Positions 42,693-52,645 of a stretch of DNA of 64,000 bases are shown piece by piece. The number at the start of each line of letters is the position of its first letter. Within the stretch, counting starts at the first letter, position 1. The stretch comes from Rikenella sp031551865 (GTDB lineage Bacteria; Bacteroidota; Bacteroidia; Bacteroidales; Rikenellaceae): NCBI GenBank assembly GCA_031551865.1, contig JAVBMY010000005.1:167320-231319 (forward strand). Reading direction: 5' to 3'. The notes under the pieces were generated by a model that was given only the letters and a program-made list of their open reading frames with translations, was not told the DNA's origin and made no database searches. A program made the translations under genes and the position numbers.

Positions 42693-44009
42693 ATGCAAGC
42701 ACAACGATTCCAAAAGATATACACCGCCCTCACGGGCATCACCAAAGCCACCGTCAGCCTGCGGGCCAGCGGCGTTTCGAACGAAGAGATGGCCTCGGTC
42801 GACGGCCGCCCCGCCCAGGTCGTGAAGGTAAGCGGCGACCAGGTGACCCTGCAGGTCTTCTCGGGCACCGAAGGTATTCCCACCAACGCCGAAGTGATCT
42901 TTGCCGGCGAACCGCCCAAACTCAAAGTGAGCGACCAGTTGGCCGGGCGCTTCTTCAATGCCTATGGCGAACCCCTTGAAGGCGAGCCCATCGAAGGCGA
43001 GGAGCGCGAGATCGGCGGCCCGACGGTAAACCCCTACAAACGCCTGCAACCCTCGGAGCTGATCGCCACCGGGATCGCCGGGATCGACCTGAACAACACG
43101 CTCGTGTCGGGGCAGAAAATCCCCTTCTTCGCCGACCCCAACCAGCCATACAACCAAGTGATGGCCATGGTGGCCCTGCGCGCCAAAGTCGACAAAATCA
43201 TCCTCGGCGGCATGGGCCTGACCAACGACGACTACCTGTACTACAAAAACGTGTTCGACAACGCCGGAGCCCTCGACCGCATCGTGTCGTTCGTGAACAC
43301 CACCGACAACCCGCCCGTCGAACGCCTGCTGGTGCCCGACATGGCGCTCACGGCCGCCGAATACTTTGCGGTCGACAAAGGCCAGAAAGTGTTGGTACTG
43401 CTCACCGACATGACCCTCTACGCCGACGCGCTGGCCATCGTGTCGAACCGCATGGACCAGATCCCCTCAAAAGACTCGATGCCCGGTTCGTTGTACTCCG
43501 ACCTCGCCAAAATCTACGAGAAGGCCGTGCAACTGCCCAACGGCGGCTCGATCACCATCCTGGCCGTGACCACCCTCAACGGGGGCGACATTACCCACGC
43601 CATCCCCGACAACACCGGGTATATCACCGAAGGCCAATTGTTCCTGCGCAACGACGCCGAAATCGGCAAAGTGATTGTCGACCCGTTCCGTTCACTCTCG
43701 CGCCTCAAACAGCTCGTGATCGGCCAGAAGACCCGCGAAGACCACCCGCAGGTGATGAACGCCGCCGTACGCCTGTACGCCGATGCCGCCAGCGCCCGCA
43801 CCAAGCTCGAAAACGGGTTCGACCTGAGCGATTACGACACCCGCGCATTGAACTTCGCCCGCGACTACTCCGAGGAACTGCTCGCCATCGACATCAACAT
43901 CGACATCGACCAAATGCTCGACACCGCCTGGCGATTATTCGCCCGTTACTTCGAGCCCGCCGAAGTGGGTATCAAGGAAGGTATCCTGAAGAAATACTGG
44001 CCTAAATAG
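42693..44009 (+). CDS. V-type ATP synthase subunit B
   Basis: 438 aa non-catalytic nucleotide-site subunit of the A3B3 head. The P-loop region is degenerate, as expected for B (NTLVSGQKIPFFADPNQPYNQ). It keeps the beta-barrel N-domain (about 1-80), the Arg finger region near LSRLKQLVIGQKTREDH, and MTLYADALAIVSNRMDQIP. The start at 42693 is 16 bp after subunit A. Ends with KEGILKKYWPK. The 157 bp gap to subunit D holds no recognised element. Confidence 0.96.
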   Translation: MQAQRFQKIYTALTGITKATVSLRASGVSNEEMASVDGRPAQVVKVSGDQVTLQVFSGTEGIPTNAEVIFAGEPPKLKVSDQLAGRFFNAYGEPLEGEPIEGEEREIGGPTVNPYKRLQPSELIATGIAGIDLNNTLVSGQKIPFFADPNQPYNQVMAMVALRAKVDKIILGGMGLTNDDYLYYKNVFDNAGALDRIVSFVNTTDNPPVERLLVPDMALTAAEYFAVDKGQKVLVLLTDMTLYADALAIVSNRMDQIPSKDSMPGSLYSDLAKIYEKAVQLPNGGSITILAVTTLNGGDITHAIPDNTGYITEGQLFLRNDAEIGKVIVDPFRSLSRLKQLVIGQKTREDHPQVMNAAVRLYADAASARTKLENGFDLSDYDTRALNFARDYSEELLAIDINIDIDQMLDTAWRLFARYFEPAEVGIKEGILKKYWPK

Positions 44010-44166
44010 GAATACCGGGTGTCGGGAAACGACGACCGAAGCGAGGGCAATCGAGTTTATCCGGTTGCCGAGCAAGTAGGAGTAAGAGGCCACCAAGCGG
44101 ACTCAGGCACCGCCCGCGCAGCATGAGCGCAATACCCTATCGGCCGCGAAGAAAGTAGAATAGACC

Positions 44167-44760
44167 ATGATCAAGTACCAATTCAACCGCACGGCACTCG
44201 GCGAGCTCGGCAAACAGCTCTCGATGCGCGAAAAGGCCCTGCCCACCATCAAGAGCAAGGAAGCCGCACTGCGCCTCGAAGTCAAAAAAGCCAAAGAGAA
44301 CGCCACCCGCCTGAGCGCACACCTCGAACGCACGATGAACGACTACGACTACATGGTCGAGTTGTGGGGCGAATTCGACGCCTCGCTCATCGAAGTGAAA
44401 GAGGTACACATCAGAACCTCCAAGATCGCCGGCGTGCAGATTCCCCTGCTCGAAAGCATCGAATTCGCCGAGAAACCCTACAACCTGTTCAGCGCCCCCC
44501 TGTGGCTGGCCGACGGCGTGGCTATCCTCAAAGACCTGGCCCAGGTGGGCATCGAATACGAATTTTTCCGTCGCAAGATGGAACTGCTCGAATTCTCGCG
44601 CAAGAAGACCACCCAGAAAGTGAACCTCTACGAGAAAGTGCAGATCCCCGGCTACCAGGAGGCCATCCTGAAAATCAAACGCTTCCTCGAAGACGAAGAG
44701 AACCTCTCGAAATCCTCGCAGAAAATCGTCAAGGCCCGCCTCGACGCCGAGGCCGTATAA
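44167..44760 (+). CDS. V-type ATP synthase subunit D (rotor shaft)
   Basis: 197 aa central-stalk subunit expected to rotate inside the A3B3 head. Long N- and C-terminal helices form the coiled-coil shaft: residues of about 1-70 begin with IKYQFNRTALGELGKQL, and about 130-195 with QKVNLYEKVQIPGYQEAILKIKRFLEDEE. This helix-loop-helix pattern is typical of subunit D. A family B repeat separates it from subunit I. Confidence 0.93.
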   Translation: MIKYQFNRTALGELGKQLSMREKALPTIKSKEAALRLEVKKAKENATRLSAHLERTMNDYDYMVELWGEFDASLIEVKEVHIRTSKIAGVQIPLLESIEFAEKPYNLFSAPLWLADGVAILKDLAQVGIEYEFFRRKMELLEFSRKKTTQKVNLYEKVQIPGYQEAILKIKRFLEDEENLSKSSQKIVKARLDAEAV

Positions 44761-44777
44761 ATCTCTCGCGTGCAGCG

Positions 44778-44869
44778 CGTCATTGCGAGCCGTTGAAAAA
44801 CGGCGAAGCAATCCTCCCTTACCAACACAGGAAGATTGCTTCGCCTCCTAACGGAGTCTCGCAATAACG
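44778..44869. repeat. Family B element (copy B6) inside the V-ATPase operon
   Basis: Begins CGTCATTGCGAGCCG, then CGGCGAAGCAATCCTCC and its near-complement GGAAGATTGCTTCGCC, and ends GTCTCGCAATAACG. It is the clearest family B copy and sits between subunit D and I coding sequences. Confidence 0.8.
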
Positions 44870-44898
44870 AAAACAAAACCGACAAATACCGAGCGACT

Positions 44899-46707
44899 AT
44901 GATAGTCCCGATGATACGATACAACTTCCTGCTGCTCAGCGACGACGTTCCCGAGTTCATGGAACGGATCCGCAAAGCCGGAGTTGTGGACATAACCACC
45001 ACCGGCTGGGAACCCGATCCCGTGCAGCGGCAGTTGCTGGAAGAAGCCGAGCGCTACAAACTCGTAGCCCAGCGGCTCAAAAGTGTGAGCCCTCCCGAAA
45101 ACACCGCCCTGGAACCCTATCCCGTGGCCAGCCTCGCCGTCGAGGAATATGAACACGCCACAGAGCGACACGCCCGCATGTTCGCCGAACGGCTCAAAGC
45201 CACCGGCGAACTCGACGAGATCCGCGTCTGGGGCGACTTCGATCCCGACGACATCAAACGCCTGAAAGAGAATGGTATCGACCTGCGCTTTTTCTACGCC
45301 GACACCAAAAGCTTTCGCCCCGAGTGGGAGTACGAATACCCCGTCGAAGTGATCGCCCGGAGCGCCGGCCGCACCTATTTCGTAGTCAGCCAGACCCCCG
45401 GCGACAATCCTGTCGTCGACCTGCGCGGCGCCACCGAAGTGCGCGCCCCCGGCATGTCCGTGGCCCAGAAAGAAGCCCAGATCGAGAACCTGATCCGCCT
45501 CGAACAGGGCGAACAAGAGATCATCGCCCGCGCCGCCCTCAGCCGCCAGGCTATCCACGACGACTACCTGCGCATGCAAGACCAGCTGGCTTTCAGCGCC
45601 GCGCTCGGCTCGGGCAGCAGCCACGCCGACGGCACCGTCAAGATCATCGAGGGATGGTCGGTCGTTGCAGACCGCCCCGCCATCGAGCAGCTGGCCGAAG
45701 CCTCGCCCGCCATCTATAGCTCCGAGGCCGCCAAAGCCGGCCAGAACCCGCCGATCAAGCTCAAAAACAACTTCTTTGCCCGGCTGTTCGAGCCCATCGG
45801 CGACCTCTATATGCTGCCCCGCTACGACGAATTAGACCTGACGCCCTACTTCGCGCCCTTCTTCATGCTCTTCTTCGCCATCTGCTTCGGCGACGCCGGG
45901 TACGCCCTGCTGCTGATCGTGGCCGTACTGGCCCTGTGGCACAAAATACCCGCGAACTTCAAAGACTACGGACGCCTGGTGCTGTGGCTCGCGGGCTGTA
46001 CGGTGCTGGTGGGTGCCTGCACCGGCGCGCTGTTCGGCATCGAGCTTGCCAAGATCGACGCCCTCGCGCAATTCAAAGACAAATTCATCACCAGCGACCA
46101 GATGTTCAGCATCGCCCTCGTGCTGGGCGGCATCCAGATCATCTTCGGGCAGATCCTGCGCATTTTCGAGCGCATCAAACGCCACGACGGAAAAATCGCC
46201 TACGGCCTGTCGACCCTCGGCTGGGTGATCATCTTCATCAGCATCGCGCTGGTCGTGATGGAACTCGTCCCCGGTTTCACTGCGCAGAGTCCCGCTTTCC
46301 TGTGGTGCCTGGCCGCCGGAGGAGTGCTGATTTTCTTCCTCAACTCGCCCGGCAAGAACCCGCTGGTCAACATCGGCTCAGGCCTCTACAACTGTTACGA
46401 GACCGCCACCGGTATCATCGGCGACCTGCTGTCCTACATCCGTCTTTTCGCCATCGGCATGGCCGGCGGCGTGATCGCCCAGGTGTTCAACTCGCTGGCC
46501 GTGGGCATGAGCGGCGACATCCCCGTACTGAGTTTCATCTTCATGGCCGTGATCCTGTTCATCGGGCACGGGCTCAACATCTTCGTGAGCGCCCTGGGCG
46601 CCTTCGTGCACCCCGTGCGCCTGACCTTCGTAGAATTCTTCAAGAACGCCGAATTCGAGGGCGGCGGCCGACGGTTCACCCCCTTGCGCAAACAAATCGA
46701 CAATTAA
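44899..46707 (+). CDS. V-type ATP synthase subunit I (a-like stator membrane subunit)
   Basis: 602 aa from 44899 (MIVPMIRYNFLLL); a Met at 44911 is also possible. The cytoplasmic N-terminal domain (about 1-300) is followed by about seven membrane helices beginning near FFMLFFAICFGDAGYALLL (about 317). The channel Arg is in DLLSYIRLFAIGMAGG (about 511-526). It carries ions to and from the K ring. Length and layout fit NtpI-type subunits. Followed after 37 bp by the K subunit. Confidence 0.93.
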   Translation: MIVPMIRYNFLLLSDDVPEFMERIRKAGVVDITTTGWEPDPVQRQLLEEAERYKLVAQRLKSVSPPENTALEPYPVASLAVEEYEHATERHARMFAERLKATGELDEIRVWGDFDPDDIKRLKENGIDLRFFYADTKSFRPEWEYEYPVEVIARSAGRTYFVVSQTPGDNPVVDLRGATEVRAPGMSVAQKEAQIENLIRLEQGEQEIIARAALSRQAIHDDYLRMQDQLAFSAALGSGSSHADGTVKIIEGWSVVADRPAIEQLAEASPAIYSSEAAKAGQNPPIKLKNNFFARLFEPIGDLYMLPRYDELDLTPYFAPFFMLFFAICFGDAGYALLLIVAVLALWHKIPANFKDYGRLVLWLAGCTVLVGACTGALFGIELAKIDALAQFKDKFITSDQMFSIALVLGGIQIIFGQILRIFERIKRHDGKIAYGLSTLGWVIIFISIALVVMELVPGFTAQSPAFLWCLAAGGVLIFFLNSPGKNPLVNIGSGLYNCYETATGIIGDLLSYIRLFAIGMAGGVIAQVFNSLAVGMSGDIPVLSFIFMAVILFIGHGLNIFVSALGAFVHPVRLTFVEFFKNAEFEGGGRRFTPLRKQIDN

Positions 46708-46744
46708 CAACAAACAATAATCAACACACTAACTTACACACACT

Positions 46745-47191
46745 ATGGAACCTATCCTTCTCGCCTACATCGGAGTCGCCGTCATGCTGGTCATGTCGGG
46801 CGTCGGCAGCGTCTACGGCACCACCATCAGCGGTAACGCCGCCGTCGGCGCCATGAAAAAAGACAAAGGCGCCTTCGGTAAATACATGATCCTTTGCGCC
46901 CTCCCCTCGACCCAGGGGCTCTATGGATTCGTCGGTTATTTCATGATCATGGGTTTTCTGACCCCCGACATCACCATGGCCCAGGCCGCAGCCATCTTCG
47001 GCGGCGGACTGGCCCTGGGCCTCGTCTGCCTCTGGAGTTCCTTCCGCCAGGGGCAACTCGCCGCCAACGCCATCACCGCCCTCGGCAACGGCTACGACGT
47101 GTTCGGTAACTCGATGATCCTCATCGCCTTCCCCGAACTCTACGCCATCCTCGGGCTGGCCGCCGTATTCTTCATCAGCACCGCCATATAG
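46745..47191 (+). CDS. V-type ATP synthase proteolipid subunit K (probable Na+ ring)
   Basis: 148 aa with four membrane helices, two fused hairpins. Only the second hairpin has the carboxylate (PELYAILG, Glu about 131). The first hairpin has LPSTQGLYGF (about 52-61), and the third helix is followed by RQGQLAAN. These match the Na+ ligands of Enterococcus hirae NtpK (Leu61, Thr64, Gln65, Gln110, Glu139). Na+ coupling is therefore likely by homology. The stop TAG overlaps the GTG start of the following glycosyltransferase by one base. Confidence 0.94.
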   Translation: MEPILLAYIGVAVMLVMSGVGSVYGTTISGNAAVGAMKKDKGAFGKYMILCALPSTQGLYGFVGYFMIMGFLTPDITMAQAAAIFGGGLALGLVCLWSSFRQGQLAANAITALGNGYDVFGNSMILIAFPELYAILGLAAVFFISTAI

Positions 47192-48045
47192 TGCCCCCGC
47201 GAATATCGGTCATCACCGTAGTCCGGAACGCCGCGGCAGAGTTGGAAACGACTCTCGCGGCGCTCTGCGCGATGGATTATCCCCCCGAAGCGCTCGAACT
47301 TATCGTCATCGACGGCGGCTCGACCGACGGCACTCCCGGTGTGATCGAACGCTACGCCCCCCGCCTGGGCTACCGGGTCAGCGAACCCGACCGCGGCCTC
47401 TACGACGCCATGAACAAAGGCCTTCGGGCCTCGACCGGCGATTACGTCTGGTTCGTGAACGCCGGCGACGAACCGTTCGCAGACGACACGCTCAAACAGA
47501 TCTTCACCAACGACTCCCCCGACCGGGATCTCTGCGACATCTACTACGGCGAGGCGGCCATCACCTCTCCGACCGGAGATGTGCAGCCGCACAGGCAATC
47601 CCCATCCGACAGCAAGGATGATAAGCTCTTGCAAAACAACGCCAATGGAGCGCCGCTTCCGGGTAAAATCCTCGGGCTTCGCCGCAAACCGTTGCCACGG
47701 GGCGGCCTGACCTGGCGCAGCCTGCGCCGCGGCATGGTCGTGTGCCACCAATCGTTCATCGTGCGCCGCACGCTGGCCCCCATGTACGACACCGAACACT
47801 ACCAGCTGGCCGCCGATATCGAATGGGTGATCGAATGCCTCAAACGGGCGTCGGGTGTTTGTAATACCGGACTGATCCTGAGCAAATTCGCCGAGGGCGG
47901 CGTATCCACCCGCCGCCGCCGCGAAAGCCTGCGGGAACGGTGGCGCATCATGCGCCGCCACTACGGGTTGCGCTCCACCCTCTGGGCCCACATCCGCTTC
48001 GTATGGGAAAGCGTATTCAGAAGAGGCTACCGGCCCCTGCCGTAA
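47191..48045 (+). CDS. Family 2 glycosyltransferase, GTG start overlapping the ATPase K stop
   Basis: 284 aa starting at GTG 47191, sharing its first G with the last base of the K subunit stop TAG, so it is probably translationally coupled. GT-A fold: SVITVVRNAAAELETTL (about 5-21), IDGGSTDGT (about 36-44) and the metal-binding region VWFVNAGDEPF (about 86-96). Near residues 128-157 there is an insertion rich in Gln, Asn, Ser and Lys (about GDVQPHRQSPSDSKDDKL and beyond) that interrupts the usual GLRR...LTWRSLRRGM segment; the DNA of 47577-47660 is locally less GC-rich than its flanks. The substrate is unknown. Ends before a nested repeat. Confidence 0.88.
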   Translation: MPPRISVITVVRNAAAELETTLAALCAMDYPPEALELIVIDGGSTDGTPGVIERYAPRLGYRVSEPDRGLYDAMNKGLRASTGDYVWFVNAGDEPFADDTLKQIFTNDSPDRDLCDIYYGEAAITSPTGDVQPHRQSPSDSKDDKLLQNNANGAPLPGKILGLRRKPLPRGGLTWRSLRRGMVVCHQSFIVRRTLAPMYDTEHYQLAADIEWVIECLKRASGVCNTGLILSKFAEGGVSTRRRRESLRERWRIMRRHYGLRSTLWAHIRFVWESVFRRGYRPLP

Positions 48046-48056
48046 TTCCCCAAACA

Positions 48057-48234
48057 TGTCATCCCGAGCAAAGCCGAGGCATCGGAGACGCTTTACTTTT
48101 CGTTTCTATTGATAATGTGTCATCCTGAACGCAGCGAAGGATCTCGCCTATAGAATAATTACAGGCCGAGGTCCTTCGCTGCGTTCAGGATGACATATCA
48201 TTAAAAAGCCCCCTCGGTTTCGTCCGGGATGACA
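48057..48234. repeat. Family A element (copy A9, outer) containing a nested copy
   Basis: The outer left arm TGTCATCCCGAGCAAAGCC (48057-48083) and outer right arm (48208-48234) are partly complementary. The interval holds a second complete element (48118-48195). Between the glycosyltransferase and nfo. Confidence 0.8.
48118..48195. repeat. Family A element (inner copy), nested inside A9
   Basis: 29 bp arms 48118-48146 and 48167-48195, one mismatch, with the variant CCTGAACGCAGCGAAGG on both sides. It lies entirely within the outer element 48057-48234. Confidence 0.85.
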
Positions 48235-48250
48235 GGGTCAGAGCCCCCCC

Positions 48251-49102
48251 TTATTCTTTTATCCCCGCAAACCCGTAAAGCATCTTTATCTCTTCGGGCC
48301 AGCGCAGCTCGTCGGGCGTTTCGAGGATCAGCGGCATGGCGTCGAAACGCGGATCGGCCGCAATGTATCTGAACACCGTCAGGCCCAGCGTCCCCTCGCC
48401 GAGCGGGGCGTGGCGGTCGACACGGCTGGCGTGCGCCTTCAGGTCGTCGTTCAGGTGCATCCCCCTCAAGTAGCCGAAGCCCACTATCCTGTCGAACTCC
48501 CCGAAAGTAGCCTCGCAGGCCGCAGGCGTCAACAGGTCGTAGCCCGCCGAAAACGCATGGCACGTGTCGATGCATACCCCTACCCGGCTCTTATCCTCGA
48601 CCCTGTCAATGATGTAACGGAGATGTTCGAAACGCCAACCCACGTTGGACCCCTGTCCCGCCGTGTTTTCGATCACCGCCGTTACTCCGCGCGTCTTGTC
48701 CAGCGCCAGATTGACCGATTCGGCCACCCGCGCGAGGCACTGCTCCTCGCTGATCTGGCGCAGGTGGCTGCCCGGATGGAAATTCAGCCGGTCGAGCCCC
48801 AACTGTTCGCAGCGGCTCATCTCATCGAAGAACGCCTCCCGCGATTGCGTGAGCGCCGCCTGCCCGGGATGCCCCAGGTTGATCAGGTAGCTGTCGTGCG
48901 GCAGGATCTGGAACGGCTCATAGCCGCCCGCCGCACACGCCTCGCGGAACTGCACGATGTGCTCGGCCGTGAGCGGCGCCGCACTCCACTGCCGCTGGTT
49001 TTTGGTGAACAAAGCGAAGGCGCCCGCACCTATGGCACGGGCATTGATAGGTGCATTCTGTACGCCGCCGCTTGCGCTGACATGGGCTCCAAAATATTTC
49101 AT
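48251..49102 (-). CDS. nfo: Endonuclease IV (AP endonuclease)
   Basis: 283 aa Zn-dependent AP endonuclease of base excision repair. Metal-binding and active-site blocks are HDSYLINLGHP (about 68-78), NFHPGSHLRQI (about 111-121), VIENTAGQGSNVGW (about 143-156), DTCHAFSAGYD (about 182-192), HLNDDLK and VDRHAPLGEGTLG. All Zn ligands appear present. The start at 49102 gives MKYFGAHVSASGG, the family N-terminus. It diverges from the CtpA-like gene with overlapping -7 boxes. Confidence 0.95.
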   Translation of the reverse strand: MKYFGAHVSASGGVQNAPINARAIGAGAFALFTKNQRQWSAAPLTAEHIVQFREACAAGGYEPFQILPHDSYLINLGHPGQAALTQSREAFFDEMSRCEQLGLDRLNFHPGSHLRQISEEQCLARVAESVNLALDKTRGVTAVIENTAGQGSNVGWRFEHLRYIIDRVEDKSRVGVCIDTCHAFSAGYDLLTPAACEATFGEFDRIVGFGYLRGMHLNDDLKAHASRVDRHAPLGEGTLGLTVFRYIAADPRFDAMPLILETPDELRWPEEIKMLYGFAGIKE

Positions 49103-49131
49103 CTTCCTGGACGTTTAGTGTGTAAGTAGTG

Positions 49132-49148
49132 TAAATGTACTACATTTG
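49132..49148. promoter_or_regulatory. Back-to-back divergent -7 boxes of nfo and ctpA-like gene
   Basis: TAAATGTA-C-TACATTTG (49132-49148) contains a plus-strand TACATTTG and a minus-strand TACATTTA one base apart, forming a near-perfect palindrome. The plus box is 112 bp upstream of the ctpA-like ATG; the minus box is about 30 bp upstream of nfo. Confidence 0.6.
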
Positions 49149-49260
49149 CAGAATATGAGATGCTCCCCGGCACACAGCCTTGTAAATCCGCCATTGCGGC
49201 GACCCTGCGCCATCTTCTCGAATGACTTTTGAAACCTGACCCCATATTGCCTGCCACTCA

Positions 49261-50868
<1,608 letters not shown>

Positions 50869-50892
50869 CGGCGTGAATCTACGGCCCGGCAA

Positions 50893-50935
50893 CATTCAGC
50901 CCCGCAAGCCAATGGCTTGCGGGGCTGAATGTTTA
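50893..50935. terminator. Bidirectional terminator between ctpA-like and DUF721 genes
   Basis: 18 bp perfect stem (50893-50910 with 50914-50931), loop AAT, then GTTTAT on the plus strand. It lies 24 bp after the ctpA-like stop and 20 bp after the DUF721 stop. Confidence 0.8.
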
Positions 50936-50955
50936 TCCCGCCGGAACCAGCCCGG

Positions 50956-51246
50956 TCAGAGTACGCGGAGTTGTCGGACGACCTCCGAGCCGATGGCTTC
51001 GTTCATGGCGCGGATGATCTCGGAGCGGCGCATCATGACCTCCTGCGTAACGGCCGACGATGAAAACCGGACATGGAGCGTCCCTCCGCGCAGGTAGACA
51101 TCCTCGGTCATAGAAGCCACGTACGGGCCCGCCACGCTACCCCACAGTTCAACGGCGCTCCCCTGGAGCGACGCCCTTTGCAGGTTGCGGGCGCTCAGGT
51201 ATTCGCCGAGCGCTTCGCCTATGCATACCGGATCGGTTCGTTTCAT
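50956..51246 (-). CDS. DUF721 domain protein (DciA-like)
   Basis: 96 aa small cytoplasmic protein with the DUF721 core: LGEYLSARNLQRASLQGSAVELWGSVAG near the N-terminus and VYLRGGTLHVRFSSSAVTQEVMMRRSEIIRAMNE. DciA proteins of this family recruit the replicative helicase, though Bacteroidetes versions are shorter and untested. It lies beside recF (61 bp), a pairing consistent with replication or repair. The start at 51246 matches the family beginning. Confident family, uncertain function. Confidence 0.85.
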   Translation of the reverse strand: MKRTDPVCIGEALGEYLSARNLQRASLQGSAVELWGSVAGPYVASMTEDVYLRGGTLHVRFSSSAVTQEVMMRRSEIIRAMNEAIGSEVVRQLRVL

Positions 51247-51307
51247 GTCTTTTGTGCGATATTCGCCCGGAAAGGGCCATTGGGATTAAAGTCCGGAAAA
51301 TACGGCA

Positions 51308-52435
51308 TTATCCGGGCTGTTCCCTGCCGGTCAGTTCGAACCGTCCGTCGCGTACCTCGAACAGGCGGTACTCCTCGGTGAGCTGCGGCAGCAAGCCTTC
51401 GAGACGCACTTTGTTGCTGTCGGTGATGAAGATCTGCCCGAAACGTTCCGACGATACCATTTGGATGAGTTGCTGCACACGTCCGAGGTCAAGCTTGTCG
51501 AACACGTCGTCGAGCAGCAGGATCGGTTTCAGTCCGCCGCGCATTTCGCGCAACAGGTCGAACTGGGCGAGTTTGAGCGCCAGCAGCAACGATTTTTGTT
51601 GCCCCTGCGAACCGTAGCGGCGGATCGGGGAGTCTCCAATGGTCATCTCCAGGTCGTCGCGGTGGGGGCCCACGTTTGTGTGCCCGGTCATATAGTCCCG
51701 TTCCCGCGAGGCGGCCAGCAGGTCGGCGAACGGTTTGTCTTCGAGTTTCGAGCGGTAGCGGATCCCGACTTTTTCGCGGTCGTCCGACAACAGGCGGTAA
51801 TAGTCGGCCACAAGGGGTGCAAAACGTTCGGTGATCTCGGCGCGTTTGCGGTGCACCAGCGCGGCGGCATCGCCCATCTGCATCTCGATGACCTCCATCA
51901 CATCGGCCATACCGCCGGTTTTGAGCAGGCGGTTACGTTCCTGCAGCAGGCGGTTGTAGCGCATGATCACGTTCAGGTATTCGCGGTCAGTCTGCGAAAG
52001 GAATGAGTCGAGCCAGCGGCGGCGCTCCTCGGCGACTTCGGTGATCAGCAGCGTGTCCGACGGCGAACTGATCACCACCGGAAGGAGGCCCACATGTTCG
52101 CTCAGGCGGTCGTACTCCTTACCGCTGCGTTTGAGCGTCTTAACGCCCGCCGTACGGCCCTTCGCCGTGCGCGAGTAACTGCACGTGATGGTCTCGCGGC
52201 GGTCGCCCAGCGCATAGTGGCCGCCGAGCATGAAAAAGTCGGCGCCGTGGCGCACGGCCATCGGGTCGGCCAGCCCGAAAGCGCTCTTGCTCATCGACAG
52301 GTAGTAGATCGCGTCGAGCAGGTTGGTCTTGCCCGTGCCGTTGTCGCCCACCATGCAATTCACGTTGGGCGAGAAAGCGAGGTCGGCCTCGGCTATGTTG
52401 CGGAAGTCCAGTATGCTGATTCTTTCCAGTACCAT
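51308..52435 (-). CDS. recF: DNA replication and repair protein RecF
   Basis: 375 aa SMC-like ATPase that helps load RecA on gapped DNA. Walker A GDNGTGKTNLLDAI (about 31-44), a coiled-coil middle, signature SQGQQKSLLLALKLAQ (about 274-289) and Walker B ILLLDDVFDKLD (about 305-316). Normal length. The start at 52435 (MVLERISILDFRNI) is standard. A minus-strand -7 box TATCTTTG at 52542-52549 predicts a leader of about 100 nt. DUF721 follows downstream in the same direction, so they may form an operon. Confidence 0.95.
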   Translation of the reverse strand: MVLERISILDFRNIAEADLAFSPNVNCMVGDNGTGKTNLLDAIYYLSMSKSAFGLADPMAVRHGADFFMLGGHYALGDRRETITCSYSRTAKGRTAGVKTLKRSGKEYDRLSEHVGLLPVVISSPSDTLLITEVAEERRRWLDSFLSQTDREYLNVIMRYNRLLQERNRLLKTGGMADVMEVIEMQMGDAAALVHRKRAEITERFAPLVADYYRLLSDDREKVGIRYRSKLEDKPFADLLAASRERDYMTGHTNVGPHRDDLEMTIGDSPIRRYGSQGQQKSLLLALKLAQFDLLREMRGGLKPILLLDDVFDKLDLGRVQQLIQMVSSERFGQIFITDSNKVRLEGLLPQLTEEYRLFEVRDGRFELTGREQPG

Positions 52436-52541
52436 GTATAGTGCTAAGATGCCTTTGCGGCGGAGTAATGTCGTCCCGTACCTCGCGGCCGAAAGATCCC
52501 GGGGCCAGACCAGGCACGCGCCAAAGGCGCACGCTCACCCG

Positions 52542-52609
52542 CAAAGATACCACCAAAAAAGATATTTGCGCGCGACGTTCGGAAATGGTGCAAAAAATCA
52601 TTACTTTTG
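52542..52609. promoter_or_regulatory. Divergent promoter region recF / TPR gene
   Basis: Minus-strand TATCTTTG (52542-52549) faces recF. Plus-strand TACTTTTG (52602-52609), with a weak TTCG 20 bp upstream, faces the TPR gene at 52646. Confidence 0.5.
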
Positions 52610-52645
52610 CAGGCATAAATCGAAAAACGAAACCTAACAAAGGTC

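Noticed and set aside
44010..44166. Regulatory element between V-ATPase B and D
   Set aside because: No hairpin, promoter box or repeat stood out in the 157 bp.
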